DNA of 64,000 nt, taken from positions 1 to 64,000 of the forward strand of contig NZ_JANUGP010000033.1 of NCBI RefSeq assembly GCF_024753135.1, in the 5' to 3' direction. Under the pieces are notes generated by a model. It was not told the origin of the DNA and ran no database searches. It saw only the letters and a list, made by a program, of their open reading frames with translations. Positions 16,249 to 24,740 of the stretch are shown here, piece by piece (positions within the stretch are counted from its first letter, which is position 1; every line of letters starts with the position of its first letter). The stretch is from Streptomyces pyxinicus. Lineage in GTDB: Bacteria; Actinomycetota; Actinomycetes; Streptomycetales; Streptomycetaceae. The position numbers and the translations under genes are program-made.

Positions 16249-17388
16249 TCACTGGTTACGACGACACCGCGGGCGCCGGCGTTCACTCGCCGTATGTCCC
16301 TGTCCTGTAACAGCCGGACCGGCCTCCCGCCGCCGGATCGGCTCGCCCACCCGGTGCAGATGAGCGAGCGCCTCGCGGTAGGAGCGGAGCAGGCCCGTCT
16401 CGTGGTACGGCACCCCGGTCTCGGCGCAGTACGCCCGCACCAGGACCCGGGCCCGGCGGAGATGGGGCGTGGGCATGCTCGGGAACAGGTGGTGCTCGAT
16501 CTGGTGGTTGAGGCCGCCGAGCATCAGGTCGGTGAGGCGTCCACCGCGCACGTTCCGGGAGGTCAGTACCTGGCGGCGCAGGAAGTCCGGGCGCTCGGCA
16601 CCGGTGAAGGTGGGCATGCCCTTGTGGTTCGGGGCGAAGGTGCAGCCGAGGTAGACGCCGAACAGACACTGGTTCACCGCGAGGAACGCCACCGCCTTGC
16701 CGGGCGGGAGCACCAGGAAGAGGGCGGTCAGCAGACCCGCGAGGTGCAGCAGGAGCAGCGTGCCCTCAAGCACCCGGCTCTTCATCGCCGGCGAGCGCAG
16801 CGCCCGCAGGCTCGCCACGTGCAGGTTGAACCCCTCCAGGGTCAGCAGCGGGAAGAACAGCAGCGCCTGGTGACCGCCGATGAGACGGGCCGGTCCGCGG
16901 CTGGAGCGGGCCTGGTCGGCGGACCACACCAGGATGTCCGGGGCGACGTCCGGATCCAGCTCCTCGTGGTTGGGGTTGGCGTGGTGCCGGGTGTGCTTGT
17001 TCATCCACCAGCCGTAGCTCATGCCGATGCCCAGGTTGCCGAACAGCCGCCCGGCGATCTCGCTGGGGCGCCGCCGCCGGAACACCTGACGATGCGCCAG
17101 GTCATGGGAGACAAGCGCGACTTGGCCGAACACGAAAGCCAGGAAGGCGGCGATCGCCAGCTGCCACCAGGTGTCGCCGAGGGTGGCGAAGGCGGCCCAG
17201 CCGGCCGCGTACAGCGCGGTCACCGCGCCGATCCGGGCGGTGTAGTAGCCGGGCCGCCGGGCCAGCAGACCGGCCTCGGCGACACGGCGGGACAGCCGGG
17301 CGAAGTCGCTGCCGCCGGCGCCGCCCGGCGCCCTGGCGGGCCCGGCGGAGGGCCGTGTCGCGACGGGAACATCGGGGGAGATCGTCAT
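16249..17388 (-). CDS. Membrane fatty-acid desaturase (acyl-CoA type)
   Basis: 379 residues with several hydrophobic spans and the three histidine boxes of di-iron membrane desaturases: HDLAH (about residues 94-98), HTRHH (about 131-135) and QIEHH (about 293-297). The Q-x-x-H-H form of the third box is typical of front-end/linoleoyl-CoA-type enzymes and of actinobacterial DesA3-like desaturases. It inserts a double bond into membrane acyl chains using oxygen and a reductant. The ATG at 17386-17388 is followed directly by a plausible cytoplasmic tail. No partner reductase gene is adjacent. Confidence 0.88.
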   Translation of the reverse strand: MTISPDVPVATRPSAGPARAPGGAGGSDFARLSRRVAEAGLLARRPGYYTARIGAVTALYAAGWAAFATLGDTWWQLAIAAFLAFVFGQVALVSHDLAHRQVFRRRRPSEIAGRLFGNLGIGMSYGWWMNKHTRHHANPNHEELDPDVAPDILVWSADQARSSRGPARLIGGHQALLFFPLLTLEGFNLHVASLRALRSPAMKSRVLEGTLLLLHLAGLLTALFLVLPPGKAVAFLAVNQCLFGVYLGCTFAPNHKGMPTFTGAERPDFLRRQVLTSRNVRGGRLTDLMLGGLNHQIEHHLFPSMPTPHLRRARVLVRAYCAETGVPYHETGLLRSYREALAHLHRVGEPIRRREAGPAVTGQGHTASERRRPRCRRNQ

Positions 17389-17532
17389 ACCGGGGAGTCT
17401 GGTGCGGGGTCCCGGCTCACGGAATCCGGCCAGCCACCCGCCGCGGACGCGGCCTGCCACAGGGACGGCCGGGGGCTAACCCCCCGACGTACCACGTACG
17501 TCCCTTCCGCCCCGGCTCGGCGAGGGGACCGG

Positions 17533-18645
17533 TCAGTCGCGCAGCGACGCCAGCGCGGCGGCGACCCGCTCGGGCGCCTCCGGCGGTGTCGAGGCGTGCG
17601 GCGAGAGCCGGAGCGAGTCGGCGCGCACCGTGGCGGTCACCTCCTGGGCGTGCAACGCCTTGACGACGACGGACGGTTCGCGTTCCGGCACCGTGAAGGA
17701 CAGGATGCCGGCGCGCCGCGCCGGATCGGCGGGGGACAGGACCCGGCCGCCGTACTCCGTGACGACCTCGGCCAGCTCCGCGACCCGTACGGCGATCGCG
17801 GCCTCGATCGCCGCGACCGTGTGCCGCTCGACGACCGCGAGCGCCGCCGCGAAGGCGGCGGCCGTCACCGGGCTCAGATGGGTGATCGACCAGCGCCCCG
17901 CGTCCGGCACGGGCGGATGCTCCGATCCGTCGAAGAGGCCCGCGTCCTCGACCCCGGTCCAGCCGGTGAGGACCGGCTCCAGTACGGCGAGGGCCTGGTC
18001 CGAGAGGGTCGCGAAACCCGTGGACCAGCCCGCCCGCAGCCACTTCTGCCCGCCCGCCACCACCACGTCGGCCGCGTCCCAGTCCATCGCCGCCACGCCG
18101 AACGCCTGGATGCCGTCCACCAGGAGCAGCCGGTCCGGTCCGATCACCTCGCGCAGCGCCGCCAGGTCCACCCGGTAGCCGGTGCGGAAGTCCACGGCAC
18201 TGACGGACACGGCGACGACGTCCTCGGTCAGCGCGGACCGCACTAGCTCCGGGGTGACCCCGCCGCCGGGCGCGGGGTCGAGCCAGCGGGGCGTGGCCCG
18301 GCCCAGCCGCGCGGTCCGGCGCCACGGGTAGTGGTTGGCCGGGAAGTCGGTGGAGGGGACCAGGACCGTGCCCTCCCGGACGCCGAGCGCGGCCTGGAAC
18401 AGTCCCGTGGACGCGTTCGGCAGCAGCACGGTGTGCCCGGCGTCGGTGCCGGCGAGCCGGGCGGCCGTCTCCCGTGCGACCCCCTCCGCGCGCATCAGGT
18501 CGTCCACGGTGCCGCGGGCGGCCCGGGCGGACTCCTCCATCGCGCGGGCGGTGGCGGCCACGGCGTCCCGGGACGGCGGCCCGAAGCGGGCGAAGTCGAG
18601 GTATCCGGCCGGTGTGTCGAAGTGGGTCGCGTACGGCGTGAGCAC
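17533..18645 (-). CDS. Class V aminotransferase-like PLP enzyme
   Basis: 370 residues, normal for fold-type I class V enzymes. The PLP-binding Lys is in VVAGGQKWLRAGWSTGF (about residue 201), the Asp that contacts the pyridine nitrogen in LLLVDGIQAFGV, and substrate/PLP phosphate contacts in NASTGLFQAAL. Similarity is spread across cysteine desulfurase, kynureninase and isopenicillin-epimerase-like members, so the reaction is undetermined. It is divergent from MarR, with overlapping palindromes between them, and is probably part of that MarR regulon. Confidence 0.75.
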   Translation of the reverse strand: MLTPYATHFDTPAGYLDFARFGPPSRDAVAATARAMEESARAARGTVDDLMRAEGVARETAARLAGTDAGHTVLLPNASTGLFQAALGVREGTVLVPSTDFPANHYPWRRTARLGRATPRWLDPAPGGGVTPELVRSALTEDVVAVSVSAVDFRTGYRVDLAALREVIGPDRLLLVDGIQAFGVAAMDWDAADVVVAGGQKWLRAGWSTGFATLSDQALAVLEPVLTGWTGVEDAGLFDGSEHPPVPDAGRWSITHLSPVTAAAFAAALAVVERHTVAAIEAAIAVRVAELAEVVTEYGGRVLSPADPARRAGILSFTVPEREPSVVVKALHAQEVTATVRADSLRLSPHASTPPEAPERVAAALASLRD

Positions 18646-18684
18646 GGGGCTCGTCCTCCCGGGGATTCTTCTTACCGTGTTTTC

Positions 18685-18703
18685 ATAGGCTGCCTATATA
18701 GGC
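18685..18703. promoter_or_regulatory. MarR operator with three half-sites
   Basis: Two overlapping palindromes: ATAGGC-T-GCCTAT (18685-18697) and GCCTATATAGGC (18692-18703). Together they give three ATAGGC half-sites. The cluster lies between the divergent PLP-enzyme and marR genes, within bases of the marR start, so occupancy would block the marR-exporter promoter. Confidence 0.65.
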
Positions 18704-18720
18704 GCGTGATACTCAGAAGT

Positions 18721-19212
18721 GTGGACCACGCGCAGGGTAAGGGGGACGCCCGGCAGACGGCTCGGGCGCTGGCGGACACCGCGTCCGCCGTGATCAGGGT
18801 CGTGACGGACCGCCGGGGCATGAGCTTCACGGCCGCCGCCACGCTGGCCCGGCTCGAACGCGAGGGACCCGCCCGGCTGACGGCACTCGCGACGGCCGAG
18901 GGCGTCACCCAGCCGTCGATGACCCAGTTGGTGCAGCGGCTTGAGCGGCAGGGCCTGGTGCTGCGGATCGCCGACGAGGTCGACGGCCGCGTGACCCTGG
19001 TGGCCGTCACCGACGCCGGCCGCGAGGTGCTCGCCGCCCGCCGGCAGGCCCGCGACGACCGCCTCGCCGCCCTCGTGGCCACGCTGCCGGACGCGGACCG
19101 GCAGGCCCTGCGGGAGGCGATGGAGATCGTCGCCCCGCTGGTCCGGCGCATGGTCGCCGACGACACCCAGTCCGCCGCCGTGACCGCCCGCGAAGACACC
19201 GGGAGCGTGTGA
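18721..19212 (+). CDS. MarR-family transcriptional regulator
   Basis: 163 residues. The winged helix-turn-helix covers about residues 30-110 (SFTAAATLARLEREGPARL, VTQPSMTQLVQRLERQGLV and the wing DEVDGRVTLVAVTDAG). The start is uncertain: GTG at 18721 or in-frame GTG at 18706; neither has a clear ribosome-binding site, and leaderless translation is possible. Its TGA overlaps the ATG of the MFS exporter (TGATG), so the two are co-expressed, the usual layout for a self-regulated efflux operon. Confidence 0.85.
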   Translation: MDHAQGKGDARQTARALADTASAVIRVVTDRRGMSFTAAATLARLEREGPARLTALATAEGVTQPSMTQLVQRLERQGLVLRIADEVDGRVTLVAVTDAGREVLAARRQARDDRLAALVATLPDADRQALREAMEIVAPLVRRMVADDTQSAAVTAREDTGSV

Positions 19213-21515
19213 TGACCGCCGAACAGACCGACCGGACACCGCCGGGCACCGGACCGGACGGTGCGCCGCGCCGCCGGACCTGGATCGGCGCCGACCACCC
19301 CCGCTACAAATGGGTCGCGCTGACCAACACCACGGTCGGCATGCTCCTGGCCACCGTCAACAGCTCGATCGTGCTGATCTCGCTGCCCGGCATCTTCACC
19401 GGCATCCGCCTCGACCCCCTCGAAGCCGGCAACGTCAGCTATCTGCTGTGGATGCTGATGGGCTACATGCTGGTCACGGCCGTCCTCGTCGTCGCGCTCG
19501 GCAGGCTCGGCGACATGATGGGCCGGGTCCGCATCTACAACGCCGGCTTCCTGATCTTCACGCTCACCTCGGTGGTCCTCTCCCTCGACCCCTTCCACGG
19601 CGGCAGCGGCGCGCTGTGGCTGATCGGCTGGCGCATCGTGCAGGCCGTCGGCGGCTCGATGCTGATGGCCAACTCGGCGGCCATCCTCACCGACGCCTTT
19701 CCCGCCCGGCAACGCGGCATGGCCCTCGGCGTCAACATGGTCGCGGGCATCGCCGGCTCCTTTCTCGGCCTGGTGCTCGGCGGGGCCCTCGTCACCTGGA
19801 ACTGGCGCTCCGTCTTCTGGGTCAACGTGCCCATCGGCCTGATCGGCACGGTCTGGGCCTACAAGTCGCTGCACGAGACCGGCGTCCGCAGGCCCGGCCG
19901 CATGGACTGGTGGGGCAACGTCACCTTCGCCCTCGGCCTGACCGCGCTGCTCGCCGGCATCACCTACGGCATCCAGCCCTACGGCGGCCACACCATGGGC
20001 TGGACCAACCCCTGGGTCCTCGCCGGGCTCATCGGCGGCGCCGCCATGCTCGGCGTCTTCTGCGTGGTCGAGACGAAGGTCGCCGAGCCGATGTTCCCGC
20101 TGCGGCTGTTCCGCGACGCCGCCTTCGCCGGCGGCAACGCGGCCACCCTGCTCGGCGCCATCGCCCGCGGCGGCCTCCAGTTCATGCTGATCATCTGGCT
20201 CCAGGGCATCTGGCTGCCCCTGCACGGCTACGACTACGCCGACACCCCCCTGTGGGCGGGCATCTACATGCTGCCCCTGACCATCGGCTTCCTGCTCGCC
20301 GGACCCGTCTCGGGCGCGCTCTCCGACCGGTTCGGGGCGCGGCTGTTCGCCGCCTCCGGCTTCCTCGTCATGGCGGTGTCCTTCGCCGGGCTGCTCGTCC
20401 TCCCCGGCGACTTCTCCTACGGGGTGTTCGCCGCCCTGATCTTCCTCAACGGCCTCGGCGGCGGCCTGTTCGCGGCACCCAACACGGCGATCATCATGTC
20501 CAGCGTCCCGGCCGACGCCCGGGGCGCCGCGTCCGGCATGCGGGCCACCTTCCAGAACGCCGGCATGGTGCTGTCCATGGGCGTGTTCTTCTCCCTCATG
20601 GTGGCCGGCCTCTCCGGCACCCTGCCCAGCACCCTCACCACCGGCCTGACCGCGCAGGGCGTCCCCACGGGAGCCGCCCACACCGTCGCGCAACTGCCGC
20701 CGGTCGGCGTCCTGTTCGCCGCGTTCCTCGGCTACAACCCGATCCAGCACCTCCTCGGCCCGGACATCCTCGGCCGGCTGTCACCCTCCGCCGTGGACCA
20801 TCTCACCGGCCGCGAGTTCTTCCCGCACCTCATCTCCCAGCCCTTCCACGACGGCCTGGTGGTCGTCTTCTCACTGGCCATCGCCATGTCCCTGGCAGCG
20901 GCCGGCGCCTCACTGGTCCGGGGCCGGACCCGGCCGGCGACAGCGGGCCCGGCTCCCGGCGCGCACCCGGAGCGCCCGGCGCCTGCCGACGCCGCCCCGG
21001 CACCCGGGATAAGCGGCCGGGTGACCGACAGCGCCGGCCACCCGGTCACCCAGGCGACCCTCACCCTCGTCGACCGGGACGGCCGGCAGTGCGCCCTGGC
21101 CAGAAGCGCCGGGGACGGCACGTACACCCTGACGCCGCCGCCCTCACCGTCGTACACCCTGGTCGTGTCCGCGCCGGGCCACCACCCCCGCGCGGTGCGG
21201 CTCACCGGCGACCCGGGACCCCCGGCCACGGACGTCACGCTGGCCGGTGTCGGCGGGGTGCGCGGCACCGTGCGGCAGGAGCGGACCGGGCTGCCCGTGC
21301 ACGAGGCCCGCGTCACCCTGCTGAACCCGCAGGGCAAGGTGGTGGCCGCCGCCCTGACGGTCGCCGACGGCACCTACACCGTGCCGGACCTGGCCCCGGG
21401 TGACTACACGGTGGTCGTCTCCGGGTACGCGCCGGTGGCCGCGCGGGTCGCCGTCGCGGAGGGCGAGGCACGCCGGGTGGACCTCCGGGTGGGGCGGCGC
21501 ACACCCGCGCAGTGA
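19212..21515 (+). CDS. MFS drug exporter (DHA2) with C-terminal beta domains
   Basis: 767 residues. The first about 575 residues form a 14-helix DHA2 proton antiporter, with motif A-like LGRLGDMMGRVRIYNAG and motif C-like GSFLGLVLGGALV. Two tandem repeats of a carboxypeptidase-regulatory/CnaB-like beta-sandwich follow, at about 598-665 (GISGRVTDSAGHPVTQATL) and 680-760 (GGVRGTVRQERTGLPVHEA), each with the usual DGTYT strand. Such domains are normally extracellular, and their fusion to the exporter C-terminus is unusual. The ATG overlaps the marR stop. The substrate is unknown but is presumably the MarR ligand. Confidence 0.85.
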   Translation: MTAEQTDRTPPGTGPDGAPRRRTWIGADHPRYKWVALTNTTVGMLLATVNSSIVLISLPGIFTGIRLDPLEAGNVSYLLWMLMGYMLVTAVLVVALGRLGDMMGRVRIYNAGFLIFTLTSVVLSLDPFHGGSGALWLIGWRIVQAVGGSMLMANSAAILTDAFPARQRGMALGVNMVAGIAGSFLGLVLGGALVTWNWRSVFWVNVPIGLIGTVWAYKSLHETGVRRPGRMDWWGNVTFALGLTALLAGITYGIQPYGGHTMGWTNPWVLAGLIGGAAMLGVFCVVETKVAEPMFPLRLFRDAAFAGGNAATLLGAIARGGLQFMLIIWLQGIWLPLHGYDYADTPLWAGIYMLPLTIGFLLAGPVSGALSDRFGARLFAASGFLVMAVSFAGLLVLPGDFSYGVFAALIFLNGLGGGLFAAPNTAIIMSSVPADARGAASGMRATFQNAGMVLSMGVFFSLMVAGLSGTLPSTLTTGLTAQGVPTGAAHTVAQLPPVGVLFAAFLGYNPIQHLLGPDILGRLSPSAVDHLTGREFFPHLISQPFHDGLVVVFSLAIAMSLAAAGASLVRGRTRPATAGPAPGAHPERPAPADAAPAPGISGRVTDSAGHPVTQATLTLVDRDGRQCALARSAGDGTYTLTPPPSPSYTLVVSAPGHHPRAVRLTGDPGPPATDVTLAGVGGVRGTVRQERTGLPVHEARVTLLNPQGKVVAAALTVADGTYTVPDLAPGDYTVVVSGYAPVAARVAVAEGEARRVDLRVGRRTPAQ

Positions 21516-21621
21516 CGCCGTTCGAGATGCCCGGACGCCCGGACGGTGGTTCCTTGGGACGAGGACGCGGCGCCCGGCACCGCGTTCCCTCCCGTTCGCG
21601 CGCAGGGCCAAGGAGGCCGTC

Positions 21622-22386
21622 ATGGTCAGCACTCCGGACAACGCACTCGCCGGAAAGGTCGCCTTCGTCGGCGGCGCGTCACGGAACCTGGGCGGACTGA
21701 TCAGCACCACCCTGGGAGCCGAGGGCGCGAAGGTCGCCGTGCACTACAACAGCGACTCCTCCCGCGCCAAGGCCGAGGACGTGGTCGCCCGGATCGACGC
21801 CGGCCCGGGTGAGGCGTTCGCCGTCCAGGCCGACCTGACCCGGCCGGCCGAGGTGGAGCGGGTCTTCGACGAGGTGGTCGACCGCTACGGCCGCCTCGAC
21901 TACAGCGTCAACACCGCGGGCATGGTGCTGAAGAAACCGCTGACGGAGATCACGGAGGAGGAGTACGACCGGATGTTCGCGGTCAACTCCAAGGCCGCGT
22001 TCTTCGTGATGCGCGAGGCCGCCCGCCGTATCGAGGACGGCGGCAGGATCATCACGGTCGTCACCTCGCTGCTGGCCGCCTACACCGGCCTGTACGCGGC
22101 CTACGCGGGCAGCAAGGCCCCGGTCGAGCACTTCACCCGGGCCCTGTCCAAGGAGCTGTTCGGCCGGAACATCTCCGTCAACGCCATCGCGCCGGGACCG
22201 ATGGACACCTCGTTCTTCTACCCGGCCGAGGACGACGACTCGGTGGCGTACCACAAGTCCTCCGCCATGAACGGCGACCTCACCAAGATCGAGGACATCG
22301 TCCCCTGGGTCCGCCACCTCCTGACCGACGGCTGGTGGGCCAACGGCCAGACCCTCTTCCTCAACGGCGGCTACACCACCCGCTGA
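21622..22386 (+). CDS. Short-chain dehydrogenase/reductase
   Basis: 254 residues. The NAD(P)-binding turn is GGASRNLGG near residue 17, a variant of TGxxxGxG. The NNAG equivalent is NTAGMV. The catalytic Ser lies in VVTSLLAA and Tyr/Lys in YAAYAGSKAPVEHF (YxxxK). The C-terminal NGGYTT is typical of the classical SDR group that includes FabG-like reductases. The ATG at 21622 has an AGGAGG site 6 bases upstream. It follows the exporter by about 107 bases on the same strand and may belong to the same regulon. Substrate unknown. Confidence 0.88.
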   Translation: MVSTPDNALAGKVAFVGGASRNLGGLISTTLGAEGAKVAVHYNSDSSRAKAEDVVARIDAGPGEAFAVQADLTRPAEVERVFDEVVDRYGRLDYSVNTAGMVLKKPLTEITEEEYDRMFAVNSKAAFFVMREAARRIEDGGRIITVVTSLLAAYTGLYAAYAGSKAPVEHFTRALSKELFGRNISVNAIAPGPMDTSFFYPAEDDDSVAYHKSSAMNGDLTKIEDIVPWVRHLLTDGWWANGQTLFLNGGYTTR

Positions 22387-22405
22387 CCGCCGTGGCCCCC
22401 GCCCG

Positions 22406-23782
22406 TCAGGCCGGTTCGGGCTGGGGCTCCGGCTGTGCCAGGGGGGCGGGCGCCGGTTCCCACCGGCGGGTGGTCCGGACGTAGCCGTAGATCACCGAGG
22501 CCGTCGCCAGCAGGAGGAGCGGGCCGAACAGCAGGGGGTGCCGGGCCATCTCCAGCGGCAGATACCGGTAGGCCAGCAGCAGTCCGGTGAAGACGGCCGC
22601 GCCGTACGCCACCAGCCGGCCGGCGGCTCGGTCCCAGCCGCGTGCCTGCGCGCGCAGCGCGGCCTCGACGGTGAGCGCGAAGACCACGCCGGCGAGGAGG
22701 TCCACGCCGTAGTGGTAGCCGAAGCCCAGGGTCGCGGTGAGCGTGGCGACCAGCCAGAACGTCCCCGCGACGCGCAGGGCGCGTGGGCCCTTGCGGGAGT
22801 GGACGAAGATCGTGGTCGCCCACGCGGTGTGCAGGCTCGGCATGCAGTTGCGGGGGGTGAGGCCGTCGAACGGCACCGGGTGCGGGGCGGCGACCGGTAC
22901 CGGTGTGTCCGGCCACAGGTTCGCCACCGCCCAGTGCAGGCCCCCGGTACCGGTGGCGCCCGGGCCGTAGGCGAAGACCGGTCCGACCACCGGGAAGAGC
23001 AGGTAGATGCCCGGTCCGAGGAGGCCGATCACCAGGAAGGTGCGCACCAGGTGGTGGCTCGGGAAGCGCCGCTCGGCCGCCACGTCGCGCAGCTGGTACA
23101 CCGCGATGACGACCGCCGCCACGGCGAGCTGGCCGTAGACGAGGTCGAGGAGATGGGAACCGACCGGACCGGTGGCGCGGACCAGCCGGCCCACCAGCCA
23201 GGACGGGTTGCCGAGCGCGTGGTCGGCGGTCGCCACGTACGGGTCGAGCACCGTCGGGCGGGTCTTGGACGTGATGAGCAGCCAGGTGTCACCGGTCTTG
23301 CGCCCGGCCACCAGCAGCAGGGCGAGACCGACGCCCTTCAGCAGCAGCGCGCGCTCCGCCCCGGTGCGGCGCGTGACGGCGATGACCGCGCAGCCGAGGA
23401 TCACCCACAGCGCTCCGTTGCCGAAGGGGTGTCCGCTCGTCATGTCCGCGTGCACCGCCCACCGCACGAGCAGGAAGACGGCGTCGACGCCGATCGCCAC
23501 CCCGGCCGCGACCAGCCGTTCCCGCCAGGTGAGGACCACCATCATCAGGCCCAGGCTGGCGTACAGCAGGAATCCCGACTTGGGGAGGAACACGACCTCG
23601 CGCACCTGGGCGCTCACCGGTCCCGGCAGCCCGTAGTGGCGTGCCGCGATCTCCAGCGCGACGAGGAACCCGAGGGTCACCACGCCGGCCGCGGTCCACA
23701 CCAGCGCCTGAGGCCGGCGCGGCACGGCGAGTCCGGCTCTTGATTCTGTTCGCGAGACGTCCCGCGGTCCGGTGGATATCAA
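22406..23782 (-). CDS. PAP2-family membrane phosphatase/phosphotransferase
   Basis: 458 residues, about ten hydrophobic spans. PAP2 motifs: NCMPSLHTAW (catalytic His, about residue 315) and GYHYGVDLLAG (His/Asp, about residues 348-354), in the form seen in inositol-phosphorylceramide-synthase/Aur1-like PAP2 proteins. It probably acts on lipid phosphates at the outer membrane face. The assigned start is a TTG at 23780-23782; in-frame GTG codons a short way inside are alternatives, so the N-terminus is uncertain. A Pro/Glu-rich tail ends the protein. Confidence 0.8.
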   Translation of the reverse strand: MISTGPRDVSRTESRAGLAVPRRPQALVWTAAGVVTLGFLVALEIAARHYGLPGPVSAQVREVVFLPKSGFLLYASLGLMMVVLTWRERLVAAGVAIGVDAVFLLVRWAVHADMTSGHPFGNGALWVILGCAVIAVTRRTGAERALLLKGVGLALLLVAGRKTGDTWLLITSKTRPTVLDPYVATADHALGNPSWLVGRLVRATGPVGSHLLDLVYGQLAVAAVVIAVYQLRDVAAERRFPSHHLVRTFLVIGLLGPGIYLLFPVVGPVFAYGPGATGTGGLHWAVANLWPDTPVPVAAPHPVPFDGLTPRNCMPSLHTAWATTIFVHSRKGPRALRVAGTFWLVATLTATLGFGYHYGVDLLAGVVFALTVEAALRAQARGWDRAAGRLVAYGAAVFTGLLLAYRYLPLEMARHPLLFGPLLLLATASVIYGYVRTTRRWEPAPAPLAQPEPQPEPA

Positions 23783-23934
23783 CTGTTCTGCCGCTTTGTT
23801 CCCTGGTGGCCGGATGGTCGCTCTGCTGGCTGCTCGTGATGAGCCGAATCATGTTATCGGAGTGATTCCGGCACACTCCGGGCGCGCCCCGATTCCCTCG
23901 CCGGGCCGGTGGCCGCGCTGCGGCTCGACACGGG

Positions 23935-23948
23935 AAACCGATCGGTTT
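23935..23948. promoter_or_regulatory. Palindromic operator, copy 1
   Basis: Perfect 14-base palindrome AAACCGATCGGTTT upstream of the SDR gene at 24013, TetR-type in style. A second identical copy lies 33 bases downstream, centre to centre. No regulator gene is adjacent. Confidence 0.7.
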
Positions 23949-23967
23949 ACAGTCGGAGCGGTAGAGA

Positions 23968-23981
23968 AAACCGATCGGTTT
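23968..23981. promoter_or_regulatory. Palindromic operator, copy 2
   Basis: Exact repeat of AAACCGATCGGTTT, ending 31 bases before the SDR start codon, so it likely overlaps the promoter or the 5-prime end of the transcript. Confidence 0.7.
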
Positions 23982-24012
23982 CCCTCGGGGAGACCCGGAA
24001 GAAGGCACACCC

Positions 24013-24717
24013 ATGACCGTCAACGGCTCCGTCGCCCTCGTCACCGGCGGCAATCGAGGTCTCGGCGACCGCTTCGTCCGCGCCCTGCTGGAGGCCGGCG
24101 CGAGCAAGGTCTACGCGGCGGCCCGCGACCCCCGCCAGATCACCGCCGAGGGAGCGGTCCCGCTCGCGCTGGACATCACCGATCCGGCCGCCGTGCGCGC
24201 CGCGGCCGAGCGGGCACCCGACGTGACCCTCCTCGTGAACAACGCGGGCAGTTCGTCCGGCGGCTCCCTCCTCGACGGCGAACTCGACGCCTTCCGCACC
24301 GACTTCGAGACCCATGTGCTCGGCACCCTGAGCGTCAGCCGCGCCTTCGCGCCCGTCCTCGCACGCAACGGCGGCGGCGCGATCCTCAACGTCCTGTCGG
24401 TGCTGTCCTGGGTCAGCCTGCCGGACGCCGCCGGCTACTGCGCCGCCAAGTCGGCCGAGTGGTCCGTCACCAACGCGCTGCGCGTGCGGCTGGCCGGCCA
24501 GGGCACCCAGGTCAGCGCCCTGCACGTCGGCTACATGGACACCGACATGGTCGCCCGACTCGACGCGCCGAAGTCCGACCCCGCCGACATCGCCCGGATC
24601 GCACTGGAGGGCGTGGACAAGGGCCTGCACGAGATCGTCGCCGACGACCTCAGCGGACAGGTCCGCGCCGGCCTGTCCGGGGGCGTGGAGGCGCTGTACC
24701 CGCAGCTCGCGCGCTGA
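24013..24717 (+). CDS. Short-chain dehydrogenase/reductase
   Basis: 234 residues, compact classical SDR: nucleotide-binding TGGNRGLG (about residues 11-18), NNAG at about 76-79, catalytic Ser in VLSVLSWVS, and Tyr/Lys in GYCAAKSAEW. A GGGGAG ribosome-binding site precedes the ATG. Two perfect AAACCGATCGGTTT palindromes upstream show tight repression by a TetR-like factor encoded elsewhere. SDRs of this regulatory type are often induced by small xenobiotics; the substrate is unknown. Confidence 0.88.
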   Translation: MTVNGSVALVTGGNRGLGDRFVRALLEAGASKVYAAARDPRQITAEGAVPLALDITDPAAVRAAAERAPDVTLLVNNAGSSSGGSLLDGELDAFRTDFETHVLGTLSVSRAFAPVLARNGGGAILNVLSVLSWVSLPDAAGYCAAKSAEWSVTNALRVRLAGQGTQVSALHVGYMDTDMVARLDAPKSDPADIARIALEGVDKGLHEIVADDLSGQVRAGLSGGVEALYPQLAR

Positions 24718-24740
24718 CCGGACACCTCACAGGTCCGTCA
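24715..24740. terminator. Probable bidirectional terminator
   Basis: TGACCGGAC and GTCCGTCA pair around an 8-9 base loop with one bulge, and include both convergent stop codons (SDR and AlaRS-like gene). Confidence 0.5.
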
